Shown here: in pieces, positions 1 through 11,052 of the stretch
Layout of the letters: every line of letters starts with the position of its first letter
Position numbering within the stretch: the first letter of the stretch is position 1
Assembly (NCBI GenBank): GCA_024734495.1
Contig: JALMQS010000873.1
Location: 62,001 to 126,000, forward strand
Length of the DNA stretch: 64,000 nt
Source: Forficula auricularia
Taxonomy: Eukaryota; Arthropoda; Insecta; Dermaptera; Forficulidae
Reading direction: 5' to 3'
Notes under the pieces: generated by a model
Seen by the model: the letters and a program-made list of their open reading frames with translations, nothing else
What the model was told of the DNA's origin: nothing
The model's database searches: none
Translations under genes and position numbers: made by a program

Positions 1-130
1 TACCCATGACTTCAGGAAATTTACCTTTTTTCCCGACATAAGTAATCTTAAATCATTCATGACCTGGGTGCACACACTTATCTCTCCACCCTTGCGCTTG
101 ATGACTTCTCCTCTCTTCAGTAATGTAAGG

Positions 131-315
131 GTCATTCATAAATTAATTCCTGTGAATCCATTGTAATAGACTGATGAAGAGGGCAAAGCCGTCGAAACTA
201 TAGTCTCGTTATAAATAAATAAAATGTATACTTCCAGCAGAAGACACACTCTTTTATTGTCTCCTTCAATATATAAAAATTCTGCTACTCTCGGCAAAAA
301 CTTTCATTTTAATGT
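131..315 (+). repeat. Penelope-like terminal repeat fragment (subfamily A2)
   Basis: This block recurs nearly unchanged at 38671-38850. It carries a hammerhead-like core at 171-207: CTGATGA, a hairpin with AAA loop, GAA, the self-complementary ACTATAGT and then C. It ends in a module with 'ctgctactctcggca' that is shared with the terminal region following the GIY-YIG reading frame near 18090, which ties it to a Penelope-like element. No coding part is attached here, so it is a solo terminal piece. Confidence 0.7.
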
Positions 316-1349
316 AAGGGTCTTCCAAAATTTAAAGCTATATCGGCGACTTTGCCTGTGAAATAAATTGCGGACGATAAAACTTTTGTTGGCTTTCTAT
401 GGGCCAGTTTCATTAAAAAAATTATCCGCGACTTACTCAACTCTGGGTTGAGAGTTACCCTGGAGTTTCATACAATTTGATTTTCATAAAACAAAATCGG
501 GTTCGAGTTAACTCACCCCGAAAAAAAATTGTCCCCAGCGGCGAAATTCCCTGCATTTTAGTTATTTGTATAAAAAAAACATATTTTTTTTCAAAAACGA
601 ATTTATCTGTAGAAACGGGAATAATTAAATAAAAAATAATATTAAATTGATGTTAAGGTTATTTTGTAAGTATTATTTAAGATTTTGACAATATACCGTA
701 TAATTAAAATTGATTCAAAATAAACTGATGTGGCCGTATACATGCCTTTACCATACACCTGGCCCTTTTCTTATATTTAATAAAATATTTTATAATTATA
801 TACGAAAGACCCCCTTTCTTAATTACGGGCCCTATGGAAATTAATAATATCTCCTTTTAATTAGGAAACTATTTTATTAGAAATATCTGCTTTCTTCGAT
901 TTTAGTTTAAAATTTTTTAATTTAATTTAATAGATATTTACTTTTAAAAAATATACATATAATAATTTTTTTGTTTTATTTTAGTTCCGTTTTAACATAA
1001 ATTAAAATTCTATATACATGTATATAGGTATATTTGGCTTTATTTTTTAATATTATATAAAAAAAATAATAATAATAATATTATAAAAATAAATAATAAA
1101 ACGATTTGTTTTGAATTATTTTGATTTGAAACTCTAACATATAAAATGCTTTTCTAATGTATGGTAAATAAACACAGGGTTATCCCCAGGAAAAAGATTA
1201 ACCCATCAATTTCGGAGAGTAAAATATAGGGAGGTTTAGTTTGAGATCACCCTCTCTTTTTTTTATCAAACACATTTCGAGAGCTAACTCCAGGGTCTTC
1301 TCTAGCATAGGGTCATCCTACTTTTATGAAACTGAAGGCCCTATATATG
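301..1349. other. A+T-rich stretch, no gene seen
   Basis: Mostly A+T-rich sequence with short runs. Around 730-790 it holds a decayed end of the dispersed repeat that is complete at 46471-47174 (shared 'ctttaccataca' and 'cctggccc'). I see no coding region or RNA gene. Confidence 0.5.
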
Positions 1350-1935
1350 TTTTTTTTTTTTTTTTTTAATGCAATCGAATGCAAGAAGGGGTGCACCAGT
1401 AAAGATGTAGCCCCTATGGATCTCGAAAGACCCTTGCATTACCGAAGAGAAGGGAAAGTTGATTAAGTGAGAGGGTGTAGACGTAGGTGTCTATGCACCC
1501 TGGTTTTGAAGGTTTGAAGATCATAGGTGCTGGGAAAGATAGAGGCTGGGAGAGAGTTCCAGTTCCTTGAAGTCATGGGGATATATGTATTCGCGAATGA
1601 AGTGGTCCGGCACTTTTCCAATTTGACCGCAAAAGAGTGTTGGGAGTCGGCAAAACGTGTGCTGCGTGCAAAGCATGCTTTGGGGGGAATTATTGATTTT
1701 ATCTCATCAGAGCACCTGCCGTGATAGTATCTATAGAAAAGGGAAAGGGCAGAGACATCTCTTCGATGAGCCAGCGAGTCGAGGGAGTCGGTGAGGGTAG
1801 AATCGTCAATTAGCCTGATGGCTCGTTTCTGAATTGCATCAAGGGTAGCAAGAGAATATTTTGAGGCTCCTCTCCACAGATGAGAGCCGTATTCGATACA
1901 GGGGCGGATTTGGGCCTTGTAGATGGTGAGATAAA
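1350..1935 (-). pseudogene. 5'-truncated LINE, C-terminal end of reverse transcriptase ORF with poly(A) tail
   Basis: On the minus strand the frame from about 1935 to 1463 reads YKAQIRPCIEYGSHLW and continues to a stop. This is the typical C-terminal end of ORF2 in jockey/I-type LINEs downstream of the reverse transcriptase core. The catalytic motifs are absent, so the element is 5'-truncated. After the stop lies a short 3' UTR, then a pure A run (T run on the plus strand near 1350-1368), as expected of target-primed retroposition. The extra N-terminal residues encoded beyond 1935 are flanking DNA read in frame. I found no convincing target-site duplication. Clade assignment is by eye. Confidence 0.82.
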
Positions 1936-2005
1936 AGAACTGTAAATATAGAAAAAAAAATCTTATTTTATTTTTAAAAATACCGGAAAGATCATCCACC
2001 CCCAT

Positions 2006-3661
2006 ACTTAAAATATAAGAGAACAGAGTTTTATAATTTCAAAAAAAAAATTGACATAACGGAATAAAATGTTGTCGAAAAAATTTAGTTCTAATGTACG
2101 ATGTTTTTATATACGAGAATTTCATCTTCCTAGAGTATTTTTCCTAGGTCTTGAAAGCTTGTTTTGGAACAAAATTGTTAAAATAATTTTTCAGTATTAT
2201 TTGAAGAAAATAAATCAAAATAAGATAAAATAAAGCTTAAGGAGGTTCTTTTCGCGACAATCCACACAAAAAGTTTTAGACTCGTATATGAATATGAACG
2301 GTTCTAAGATTTTAGGATAAGTATGTTTTTTAACGTGACTGTACTTTTTACATTACTATATTCTCTTTATGAATGGACCGTTTCCAAGCCATCGATATTA
2401 TATCCCCTCCACTAAAAATAATCACCCAAATATGTTTGTTTTTTATTTTTTATCAAAACTACGAGGTAAATAATTTCAATTTTTTTTAAGTTACTCCGAA
2501 TATATTATTATTACAAATATTAGTTTTTCACCAAGATGGTGAAAGTCCTTCAATAAAAAAAAATAAAATAATGACCATTTTCCCACCCTTTCCCAATCTA
2601 CCATATATAAAAAATTTCATTTTGAATTGCAATTATTTCATGTTTGGTTTGGTAAATCGTCTTCAAATTTTAACAGTGTGTTTATTATGCTTTTAATGAC
2701 TTATATTCCAAGTTTCGAAGACTTTTTGAATTTTGCATTTGTGAAAGAACTACCTTAAGTTAAGATTTAATAATCAGACGATTTCACTATTAGTCAAAAT
2801 CTCTAACTTATATAAGTGGGTAGTTGTTTGTTTTGTAGTGGCGTATGGTGAGTTTAAGCCCCCTTCAGATTTTTTGAAAAAAAAAATAATTAAAATATTC
2901 AATGAATAATAAAAAAGACCTTAATATTCAATTAAAATAAATTTCGCGTTGCCTAATTATCAATTTATTATTATTTTAATTAAATCAAACCCCTATCACC
3001 AAGTCACTATTATTCATTTCTGAATCTCTAGAGTGGTCTGGAGTCCAAGTGAGACTTGAGTTAAAAGATCTTTATCTTCTTTTTGTTTATTATATTCATG
3101 GTTTCTTAGGTTGTGGCCGATTCGTCACCTTTGTGGTTGACATCATCAATATTTTTTTGTAACTTATACAGAAGCTTTTGTTATTTAGTTGTTTCGATTT
3201 GTGACTGCTATAACGGTATTTAAAAGGTTGAGTGTTCAAGAAGCGGCCAAAAACTCTCTCCATAAATAACATCGACTTCTTCCAACTCTTCAATATTGCC
3301 GCTCTTTCTTCTATGGAAAGAAAGTTAATCTCTAGACAATACCAGGCCGATGAGAGGAGAAACGGTGGGCGAAATCCACGGGTCCCCTGAATTTGGTATA
3401 TTTTTTATGAAATACCTGGCCATCTGGTATATATTTGAAATTTGTATAATTTCACATCTAAAAATGAAGGGGAGGGGATACAAATGTTATGCCCCCGGCC
3501 CCCTCTGTCCTTTGTCGTTTCTGGACCAGACCAAGCTTGAACAATGACTTAAAAAATCGCGATTTAAAATGTTTAAAATCTTTATTGACTTGGAGCATTC
3601 CATTTCTTTGTATAATTTTTTTCCTTGAGTAAGAGGTGAAAATAGTAATATTTTTAGAGAT
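2006..3661. other. A+T-rich stretch, no gene seen
   Basis: Only short, composition-driven reading frames occur, with no domain I recognise. The segment near 3300-3550 is somewhat richer in G+C but shows no coding signature. Confidence 0.4.
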
Positions 3662-4602
3662 AATTCATCATTGAGTATACAGTCCTAAGACTGGTTTGAT
3701 GCAACAATCCGTCTCCACTCGACTCTGTCCCCCGCCAGCTGTTTGACCTCTCTAAATGTCTGGCATCCCATATCCCCAATTATTTGGTTGAAATATTCTA
3801 ATCTGGGACTTCCCCTTCCCTTCTTTCCCACCTCCCCTCCAAGATATCCCTAAGCAATCCCCCATGTCTTAGTGTGTGCCCCATCATCTGACCTCTTCTC
3901 TTCTTCAGACTCTTCCACAAGGTTCTTCTTTCTCCGATTCTTCCAAGAACTTCTTCATTTGTAATTTTATCCATCCATTTGATATTCATCATTCTTCTGT
4001 AACACCACATTTCGAAAGCCTCTAATCTCTTTCTCTCCGCTTTTCTAATTGTCCAGGTTTCACACCCGTACATGGCTATGCTCCATACATATGTCTTCAA
4101 TAGCAACTTCCTGTTTTCTAAGCTGATTGAGGAGGAGCATAGTAGTTTTTGTTTTGAATTAAACCCCATTTTTGCTTGGGCAATTCTTGATTTAATTTCG
4201 TTTTCGCTTCTCCCATCCCATGTTATTTTACTTCCTAGGTAGCGGAATTCCTTAACTCCTTCTAGGTTTTCTTGGTTAATTTTGATGCATTCCTGTTTCG
4301 TTTGTTCTTTTTTTGTACATACTAGGACCTTCGTTTTATTCTTGTTTATTTTCATTTTGATTTCTTCTATTAGGATTTGGTTAATTCCATTCAAGGCGTC
4401 CTCTAATTCTTTTTTATTGCTTCCTAGAAGGGCAATGTCATCGGCAAATCTTAACAAAACGATCTTTTGACCTTGGATTTCGATACCTGTATCAATTTTG
4501 TCTTTGAATTCTTTAATCGCTTCTTCTATGTATAAGTTGAAAATCATGGGTGACAGCACACATCCTTGTCTTACAACTTTTTTTATTTTGGCTTCTCTTT
4601 GC
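3662..4602 (-). pseudogene. RTE-like non-LTR retrotransposon, C-terminal half of reverse transcriptase
   Basis: The minus-strand frame contains VRQGCVLSPMIFN (RT motif B), FADDIALLG (motif C with the catalytic FADD), then YLGSKITWDGR and YGCETWTI, the usual C-terminal blocks of RTE-type endonuclease/reverse transcriptases. The frame opens right after an in-frame TAG near 4603. Near 3830 it shifts: the first frame ends in GEVPD and stops, while the neighbouring frame continues GRGSPRLEYFNQ to RVEWRRIVASNQ, the conserved family end. The element is therefore 5'-truncated and frameshifted, and inactive. A shorter copy of its 3' end sits in a tll intron at 24165-24310. Confidence 0.85.
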
Positions 4603-4809
4603 TAGAGATAATTAGACGAAATAAAATTTCTACCGCTCTATATCTATATATTAAAAATAAGTATAAAACTGGAGTAATTTTTGGAGACGGACTGATAAGT
4701 GAATTAAGTGGATATCGATGAGGCAGTCCAAAAAAAGAAGACGATAATTTAAACTATCTTTTTATTATGAAAGATATTAATTTGCCGATGGTAATAGATT
4801 CAAATTTAC

Positions 4810-5042
4810 TAGAAAATCATAGATCAAAGATGGTGTCATCTATTAATTTTAATAATTTTACGCGTTTGCATATGTCAGAGAGGTTCGTATCCCGCAGGTG
4901 AGCCAGGTGGCCCGGATTGCTGTTACTGGCACTCGGGTTCGATTCCCGAGGGGGTGAAAAACAACCCCTCTGACATATAATTAAAAATATTCCACTCCAT
5001 CGGATTTAATAGATGACACCATCTTTGATCTATGATTTTCTA
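4810..5042. repeat. Inverted repeat with about 37-base arms and a tRNA-like loop
   Basis: The arms at 4810-4846 and 5006-5042 are essentially perfect reverse complements (containing 'gatcaaagatggtgtcatct'). The loop contains a second, inner inverted repeat built on 'tatgtcagag' and 'ctctgacata'. Inside that is a tRNA-like segment with a B-box-like 'gggttcgattccc'. This gives three nested layers of symmetry. Confidence 0.7.
4868..4980 (+). repeat. tRNA-derived segment, candidate SINE or MITE
   Basis: The segment has an A-box-like 'gtgagccaggtggc' and a B-box-like 'gggttcgattccc', as in tRNA-derived SINE heads. There is no complete cloverleaf acceptor stem, so a functional tRNA is unlikely. 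It is bounded by short inverted repeats ('tatgtcagagaggtt' and 'aacccctctgacata'), which is odd for a SINE and could mean a tRNA-like sequence captured by a fold-back element. Confidence 0.45.
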
Positions 5043-5054
5043 TCTTTTTATTCA

Positions 5055-5100
5055 TAAAACCGACGTTTCGGAGGCTATTACCTCCTTCTTCAGGGTTTTG
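5055..5100 (-). ncRNA. Hammerhead-like motif, Penelope-like subfamily B
   Basis: On the minus strand: stem I strand AAAACC, core CTGAAGA, one extra A, stem II GGAGG with CCTCC, core GAA, stem III ACGT (self-complementary), cleavage-site C, and closing stem I strand GGTTTT. Stem I pairs perfectly over six bases. Stem III has no loop, so it could only form fully between two molecules or two copies. The extra base before stem II departs from the canonical hammerhead, so activity is uncertain. Confidence 0.5.
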
Positions 5101-5217
5101 AAAAGTCAGTGAAGGAAATCCAATGCGTCATTCCCCTCTGTCTCCTCTTTCAGTGGCAGCAACAATAGTATATTGTATTTCAATCTCAGCAGAATTACAA
5201 TGTCCTTCACTGGCTTT

Positions 5218-5262
5218 TGAAAACCCTGAAGAAAGAGGGAATAGCCTCCGAAACGTCGGTTT
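5218..5262 (+). ncRNA. Hammerhead-like motif, Penelope-like subfamily B (opposite copy)
   Basis: The same motif as at 5055-5100 but on the plus strand: AAACC, CTGAAGA, a stem II of GAGG/CCTC type, GAA, ACGT, C, GGTTT. The two motifs face each other 118 bases apart. Confidence 0.5.
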
Positions 5263-5528
5263 TATGAATAAAAAGATAGTGTAAATTATCTTCTTTTTTG
5301 GACTGCCTCATTAATATCCACTTAAGTATAAAACCTTACGAATTAAAATTTTATTTTTATAAGAAAATCTAAAAATTTTATAAGGGCAACACTATTATAA
5401 ATTTACTTAGTTGATTAAGTGTGAAATATGATTTTTTTTTAAATTAACCAAATTATATTTTTTCTTTATAGTATATACTGTATATCATATGCGTGTCGGC
5501 CTGTCATTTTTTGATATACGAGTATTAG

Positions 5529-6760
5529 CAGCGTTTTCCAAACTTTTTTGACCTCGGCCCGGTACGAGGTTTTAAAATTTTTCGCGACCCACTTTATGAA
5601 AAAAACAAATAGAAAACAAATTTTATTTTTTAATAAAAATCAAGTTATTTGTTTGTTTATTTCATACACAAAAATTGCAAAATATTTATATAAGAAAAAT
5701 ATAAGTACCTAATTAAAAAATTAACAATTAAATTCATTTAAAACATTAGTAAATTAAGTAAACTTTGTTTCCACATATTTTGTCCTTAGTGTGAAGGATG
5801 ATGTTGTTTGTCATCACATAACAATTTCAAATTAGGAGGTAATGATGTTAATTTTATTCTCAAATTAGGTTCGACATCCAATCTGTTTCGATACTTATTT
5901 TTTAAGTACACCAAGGCTTTGCCACTATTCCTAGTGTCTAATTGATGTAAAATAAAAATAATTTTTTAAGAAAAAATAAAACCGACTTCAAAAAATTAAA
6001 TGCAACAAATAAAATAGACTAAAAGGTATAAAATAATTATTATTTTATTTAGTTACAACTAAACGTGGAAATATTAACATGAAATTACTTTCTGAAGTCG
6101 GTGCCAAACATATACCTTTTATGAATCACACTCGACGGATCTTACTTAGTACGTTTGGAGGCGTATGCTCGCTTATAGGTATAGTTTGTTTGGTACCGAC
6201 ATCAAAAAGTAATTTAATGTTAATATTTCGTCGTTTAGTTGTAACTAAATAAAATAATAATTATTTTATACCTTTTAGTGTATTTTATTTGTTGCATTTA
6301 ATTTTTTGAAGTCGGTTTTATTTTTTCTTAAAAATTATTTTTGTTTTTCTCTTTTTAGTGATGTTATTATTAGTGATCATATCATCAGAACTTGACCAAA
6401 TTAACAAGACACCATTCCTAAGATACCCCCTTTCCAATAAAAAAAGAATCATCGAAATCGGTTCATAAACAAAGAAGTTAGGCCTGAACAAACCTAACAA
6501 AAAAGGTCTAATACCAATAAAAAAATGGGACCAATCGGAAGCTAGACTGAACCCAATGCAAATTTTTTTCAAAATCTGTTCACAATTGGCGGAGATATGA
6601 GGTAAAATAGACACAAAAAAAAAAAAAAAAATCAGTCGAATAGAGAACCTCCTCCTTTTTTGAAGTCGGTTAAAAAATAATATGTAATTTTTTTTTGTGT
6701 TTTTACAAAATTTTTCTACGGCCCGGTAGCGGGTCGCGACCCACACTTTGGGAAACGCCC
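5529..6760. mobile_element. hAT-like non-autonomous element
   Basis: The left end starts 'cagcgttttccaaactttt' and the right end, reverse complemented, reads 'ggcgtttcccaaagtgtggg' followed by 'tcgcgaccc'. The left end has 'cggcccggtacgagg' and the right 'cggcccggtagcgggtcgcg', as in hAT elements with CAGxGTTTCCCAAA ends. No clean 8-base duplication is visible. No transposase frame survives. A separate fold-back repeat (5980-6671) lies inside, so this element is the older of the two. Confidence 0.6.
5980..6671. repeat. Fold-back repeat family F, copy 1
   Basis: Bounded by 'aaccgacttcaaaaaa' and its inverse at 6656-6671. The left half is a nearly perfect hairpin of about 370 bases (arms with 'ttagttacaactaaacg' and 'cgtttagttgtaactaa') around a loop at 6108-6190. 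The right half is a unique arm with 'gtcagaacttgaccaaatta' on the plus strand. Compared with copy 2 (11053-11746), the loop is in the opposite orientation relative to the unique arm. The reading frame across the unique arm recurs in other copies but is only a consequence of repeat homology. Confidence 0.8.
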
Positions 6761-7430
6761 ATATATAGTATTATAAAGATCACTATTTAAGTAGGTACAC
6801 AAAAAATAAATACATATAATTAAATATGATGAAATATTCTACACAAGTTTAGTATTGTAGAAAACAAATATACAAGTTGGCTTACCATACGTCTGGTATA
6901 AAGGTATGATTCAGGTGTCCCGGCAAACTTTGTCTTTTTGTTCCGATTATTTCTAAAAAATTATAAAGTGCAGTGTAGGTAAAGTTAGTTGTAAACTAAA
7001 GTGTAGTGAATTTTTGACGCGATTAAAAATAACAAAGAAATAAAGAAAAAAGTAAAAACTTTTTCAAGACTTGCTATGATCGTCAGGTAAAGCCTCAGCA
7101 TTTAATACTTTTTTTACATTTTTGTGTGAATTTTATTTTAGTACAATTGAATATTATCTCTCTTTATAATGAGTATCGTTTTGGTCTAAATGCAAAAGGC
7201 AAAAGGCCATTCCTAGAAAATAGACACGAAGAAAAAAAGAAGAAAATAATCTCTAATAGTCTGAAACAGTTCTGGGCTGGTATTTGACATGCTTGCACTG
7301 GTTTAGCTCTAAAGAAAGAGAGATGATTCTATCCGTGCCCTTTTTAGTAATTTTTCTCGAACAGATTTTAATGAAAGAATCGCTCACCTTACATTTATTA
7401 AAAAATAAAAAAAATAAAGAGCCTCTACTA
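6761..7430. other. No gene seen
   Basis: A+T-rich sequence without a coding signature. It contains a short 'ggcaaaaggcc' self-complementary patch and nothing I can name. Confidence 0.4.
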
Positions 7431-7439
7431 ATTATTAAA

Positions 7440-7855
7440 AACTAACCACCCAAAATGGGGGGGGGGGGTTAAAAATGAAAATTCTATTCCGTTCGACCAA
7501 ACTCAACCAAATTCTATATACATATTCTGTGGACCTAGACTAACCGACCCAAAATGGGGGGAGGGGGTGTCAAAAATGAGAATTCTAGTCCTTTCGAACA
7601 AACTATGTATACAAAATTTGGTTAGTTTTTTCATTTCTACCCTTCTGGGGGTCCACAGAATATTTATATAAAATTTAGTTGAGTTGGGTCGAAAGGACTA
7701 GAATTTTCATTTTTGACTCCCCTCCCTGCATTTTGGGTGGTTAGTTTTTGCATTTCTAGCCTTCTGGGAGTCCAAAGAATTTGTATACAAAATTCGATTG
7801 AGTTTGGTCGAAAGGGCTAGAATTTTAATTTTTGACCCCCCCCCCCCCCTTTTTT
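7440..7855. repeat. Inverted pair of fragments of repeat family E
   Basis: Blocks with 'aactaaccacccaaaatggg' and 'gaccaaactcaaccaaatt' appear first in one orientation (7440-7620) and then reversed (7600-7850). The same text forms the interior of the complete family E elements at 46471-47174 and 62820-63480. G and C homopolymer runs of varying length separate the blocks. Confidence 0.65.
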
Positions 7856-7920
7856 TTGTCTGATAATGTTAAAAAACATTTTGAAAAATGTATATTTTAT
7901 GTTCTTTTCAAAAATATACT

Positions 7921-9363
7921 CTGTTTTTTCTAGTTAAATTTTTTCATTTTTTATACCTCTTCAAAATGTGGTAGATCTTTATGCCCCACCCTGTATTAGT
8001 AGTATCGAATAAACGTAATTAATTAATTTTTTATTTAATATTATAATAATATGAAAATACCTTTCCTCTGGCCTCTGAATTATTGATATATCTTTTAACA
8101 TTATAATTTAATATATTTAAAAATACGACTATATAATATAGATAATAAATAAATAAATAAAATAATTAAAGAAAAAATATATAGGTATTCTATACAAAAA
8201 GCCTTGGGTTGTCAACCACGGACACAAGCTATATTATCGTGTTATTAGTTTTAAATAAATAATTTTAGTATTAAATAATTAAAAGCGTTAATATAAATAA
8301 TTTATTATTAAATGTGGAATGGTCTCAATTTCTTTTTGCACACTAATCAAAACCGCATATATATCAAACCCGCACTAATCAAGGAATCCTGTAAAAAAAA
8401 TTGTTACCATTGTAACGGAATTTCATTTAAGGGCAGTAGATTTTCAAAGATTGTCCGACAGAAAGGATTGTTTTGAAGGGCCAGCAGGATGACAAGTCAC
8501 AGTGCCCAAGGCACCTTCCTCTAATCGGCATGGGATTCACTCAATTCATTCCAAACTATGTATACAAAATTTGGTTAGTTTTTGCATTTCTAGCCTTCTG
8601 GGGGTCCACAGAATATATATACAAAATTCGGTTGAGTTTGGTCAAAAGGGAATTTTCATTTTTGACCCCCCCCCCCCCCCCCACACACACACACTTTTTT
8701 TGTCTGATAATGTTTAAAACACATCCAAAAAAAAAAAAAAATTCTTTTAAAAAATATTTTCAGTTTTTTTCTAGTTAAATTATGTCATTGTGTAGATCTT
8801 TATGCCCCCTGTATTAGAAGTATCGAATAAACTTATTTAATTAATTTTTTATTTAATATTATAATAATAATAATATAATAAACTTGCCTCTGAATTATTG
8901 ATATATCTTTTAACATTATAATTTAATATATTTAAAAATACGACTATATAATATAGATAATAAATAAATAAATAAAATAATTAAAGAAAAAGATAAAGGT
9001 ATTCTATACAAAAAACCTTGGGTTGTCAACCACGGACACAAGCTATATTATCGTATTTTTAGTTTTAAATAAATAATTTTACTACTAAATAATTAAAAGC
9101 GTTAATATAAATAATTTATTATTAAATGTGGGATGGTCTCAATTTCTTTTTGCACACTAATCAAAACCGCATATATATCAAATTCGCACTAATCAAGGGA
9201 TCCTGTAAAAAAATTGTTACCATTATAACGGAATTTGATTTAAGGGCGGTAGATTTTCAAAGATTGTCCGACAGAAAGGATTGTTTTGAAGGGCCAGCAG
9301 GATGCCAAGTCAAAGTGCCCAAGGCATCTTCCTCTCATCGGCATGGGATTCACTCATTCCTCC
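7921..9363. repeat. Local tandem duplication with a unit of about 840 bases
   Basis: Sequence from 7921 ('ctgttttttctagttaaat') to about 8545 repeats from 8763 to 9363. Shared blocks include 'ccttgggttgtcaaccacgg' and 'gggccagcaggatg'. The first unit is followed by a family E fragment (8556-8715) that is absent after the second. The copies differ at scattered sites and by small indels. The duplicated reading frames have no recognisable product. Confidence 0.75.
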
Positions 9364-9732
9364 GTCCCTTGAATGCTGGCAACCTGAAGGTCTGATTGCG
9401 ACACTACGAGAGGACTTCTTGAGCCGTGCGGGTACCACTACCACGATCATGGTCCTTACCCTAACACTTCACAACAAAAGAACGCCCTTTCTCTACCTCA
9501 GTTTGAAATTATTCTAACCACTTCTCATTCAAATCGGCTTCAAGTTTTTGTATAAACGTAAAATGTAACTTATTACTATAGCTGGGGCATTCCGCGACAA
9601 ATCAGACGGTTTGAAAAATTTTAATTTTTGATATCCTTCATTTTTTTGACATTTTTTAGTATCCATCAAAAAACTCTTCTTGGTAAATTTTGAAATTTTT
9701 TTGATCACCGGATTAAAAGATATCTAATTTCC
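9364..9732. other. Moderately G+C-richer unit end, no call
   Basis: Following the second unit, 9364-9480 is richer in G+C ('gtgcgggtaccactaccacg') than its surroundings. It could be the tail of an unidentified retroelement or an old exon. No domain is recognisable. Confidence 0.3.
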
Positions 9733-11028
9733 GATTATGATTGAAATGTTTTGATTTTCAATAAAATATTATGATTAATATTGTGCAACAACCAGTTGTG
9801 TAGGTCCTGGTTATTTAGCAGAACTACTGTTCCAACAATAAAATAAATTATATTTCAAAAAAACTAAAAAACATGTTTCTAAAAAGTACAAAATAATGGA
9901 ATATTTTGAAAAATTTTAATTTTTGATTTCCTTCATTTTTTGACTTTTTTTAGTATAGGTACATCAAAAAACTCTTCCTGGTAAATTTTGAAATTTTTTT
10001 GATCACCGGTTTAAAAGATTTCGAATTTCGGTTTTTTGTTCATAGCTTCTTCAAAAATGATCCGAATTCAATTTTTTTTTTAATTTATGTTTTTTTACAT
10101 ACTTTTTAGAAAAAAAAATACAAAATGATTTAAACTGTTTTCATGTGCAATTTTTGAGTTTGAAAATTTTAATCTTGTTTTTGAAACTGTATGTACTCTT
10201 CGATTTTTTTGATAATTTTTTATTTTAATCTTCTATTCATTCTTTTAAGACCGAGTTGGTAGTAGGTCTATGATAATTACTATTTTTTTTTTAATTTTTT
10301 AAAATTTCGAAAAAAAAATCGCTATTAACCATTATTAAAACCACTTTTTGGTATTGAGTTGTCTTTTTTTAGTTATTTTGAATTAATTTTTATCGTTAAG
10401 TAACAGGTGTTTAAAATAAATAATTAGTATTTTAGTTTGTTGAAAGAAAATCAAAATAAAAAATCGAAAATCGAAAAAAATAGTAATAATCATTGGCCCA
10501 CTATCAACCCGGTCTTAAAACTTGTAGAATGAATAGAAGCTTAAAATAAAAAATTATCAAAAAAATCGAAAAGTTTCAAAAAGAAGATTAAAATTTTCAA
10601 ATTCAAAAATCGCATATAAAAACAGTTTAAATAATTTTTTGTATTTTTTTCTAAAAAGTAAGTAAAAAAAAAAATTTCAAAAAAAAAATTTGAATTTGGC
10701 CATTTTTGAAGAGGTTGTGAGCAAAAAACCGAAATTCGATACCTTTTAAACCGGTGATCAAAAAATTTCAAAATTTACCAGGAAGACTTTTTTGAGTAGG
10801 TATACTAAAAAATGTCAAAAAATGAAAGAAATCAAAAATTAAAAATTTTCAAAGTATTACATTATTTTGTACTTTTTAGAAGCGTGTTTTTTAGTTTTTT
10901 TAAAATATAATTTATTTTATTGTTGGAACAGTAGTTCTGCTAAATAACCTGGACCTACACAAATGGTTGTTGCAAAATATTAATCGTAATATCTTATTCA
11001 ACATCAAAACATTTCAATTATAATCGGA
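9733..11028. repeat. Long fold-back, arms of about 550 bases
   Basis: The left arm (9733 to about 10300) and right arm (about 10460 to 11028) are reverse complements with moderate divergence. Examples: 'ggtcctggttatttagcaga' pairs with 'tctgctaaataacctggacc', and 'ccgagttggtagtaggtcta' pairs with a block near 10496-10515. Centre of symmetry near 10380. It abuts fold-back F copy 2 at 11053. No coding sequence. Confidence 0.75.
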
Positions 11029-11052
11029 AAAAAAATTTTAAGAAAAAATAAA

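Larger units (their letters stand above)
4693..5330. repeat. Penelope-like terminal repeats (subfamily B), head to head
   Basis: The left arm at 4693-4772 (including 'ggatatcgatgaggcagtcc') is repeated inverted at 5264-5330. Between the arms lie two head-to-head hammerhead-like motifs and an unrelated nested hairpin. A compact copy of the same arms occurs at 40893-41110. The layout resembles the mixed direct and inverted terminal repeats of Penelope-like elements. No coding sequence remains. Confidence 0.55.

Noticed and set aside
6318..6746. Minus-strand open frame whose translation recurs at 11370-11654 and (other strand) 51121-51330
   Set aside because: The similarity comes from copies of the family F repeat. 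The frames lack a common start and end, contain homopolymer-coded stretches and have no domain, so I do not call a protein.
8473..8778. Open frames over the duplicated region near 8.5 and 9.3 kb
   Set aside because: They run into C and CA homopolymer or dinucleotide tracts and show no domain. The two units do not keep the same frame.
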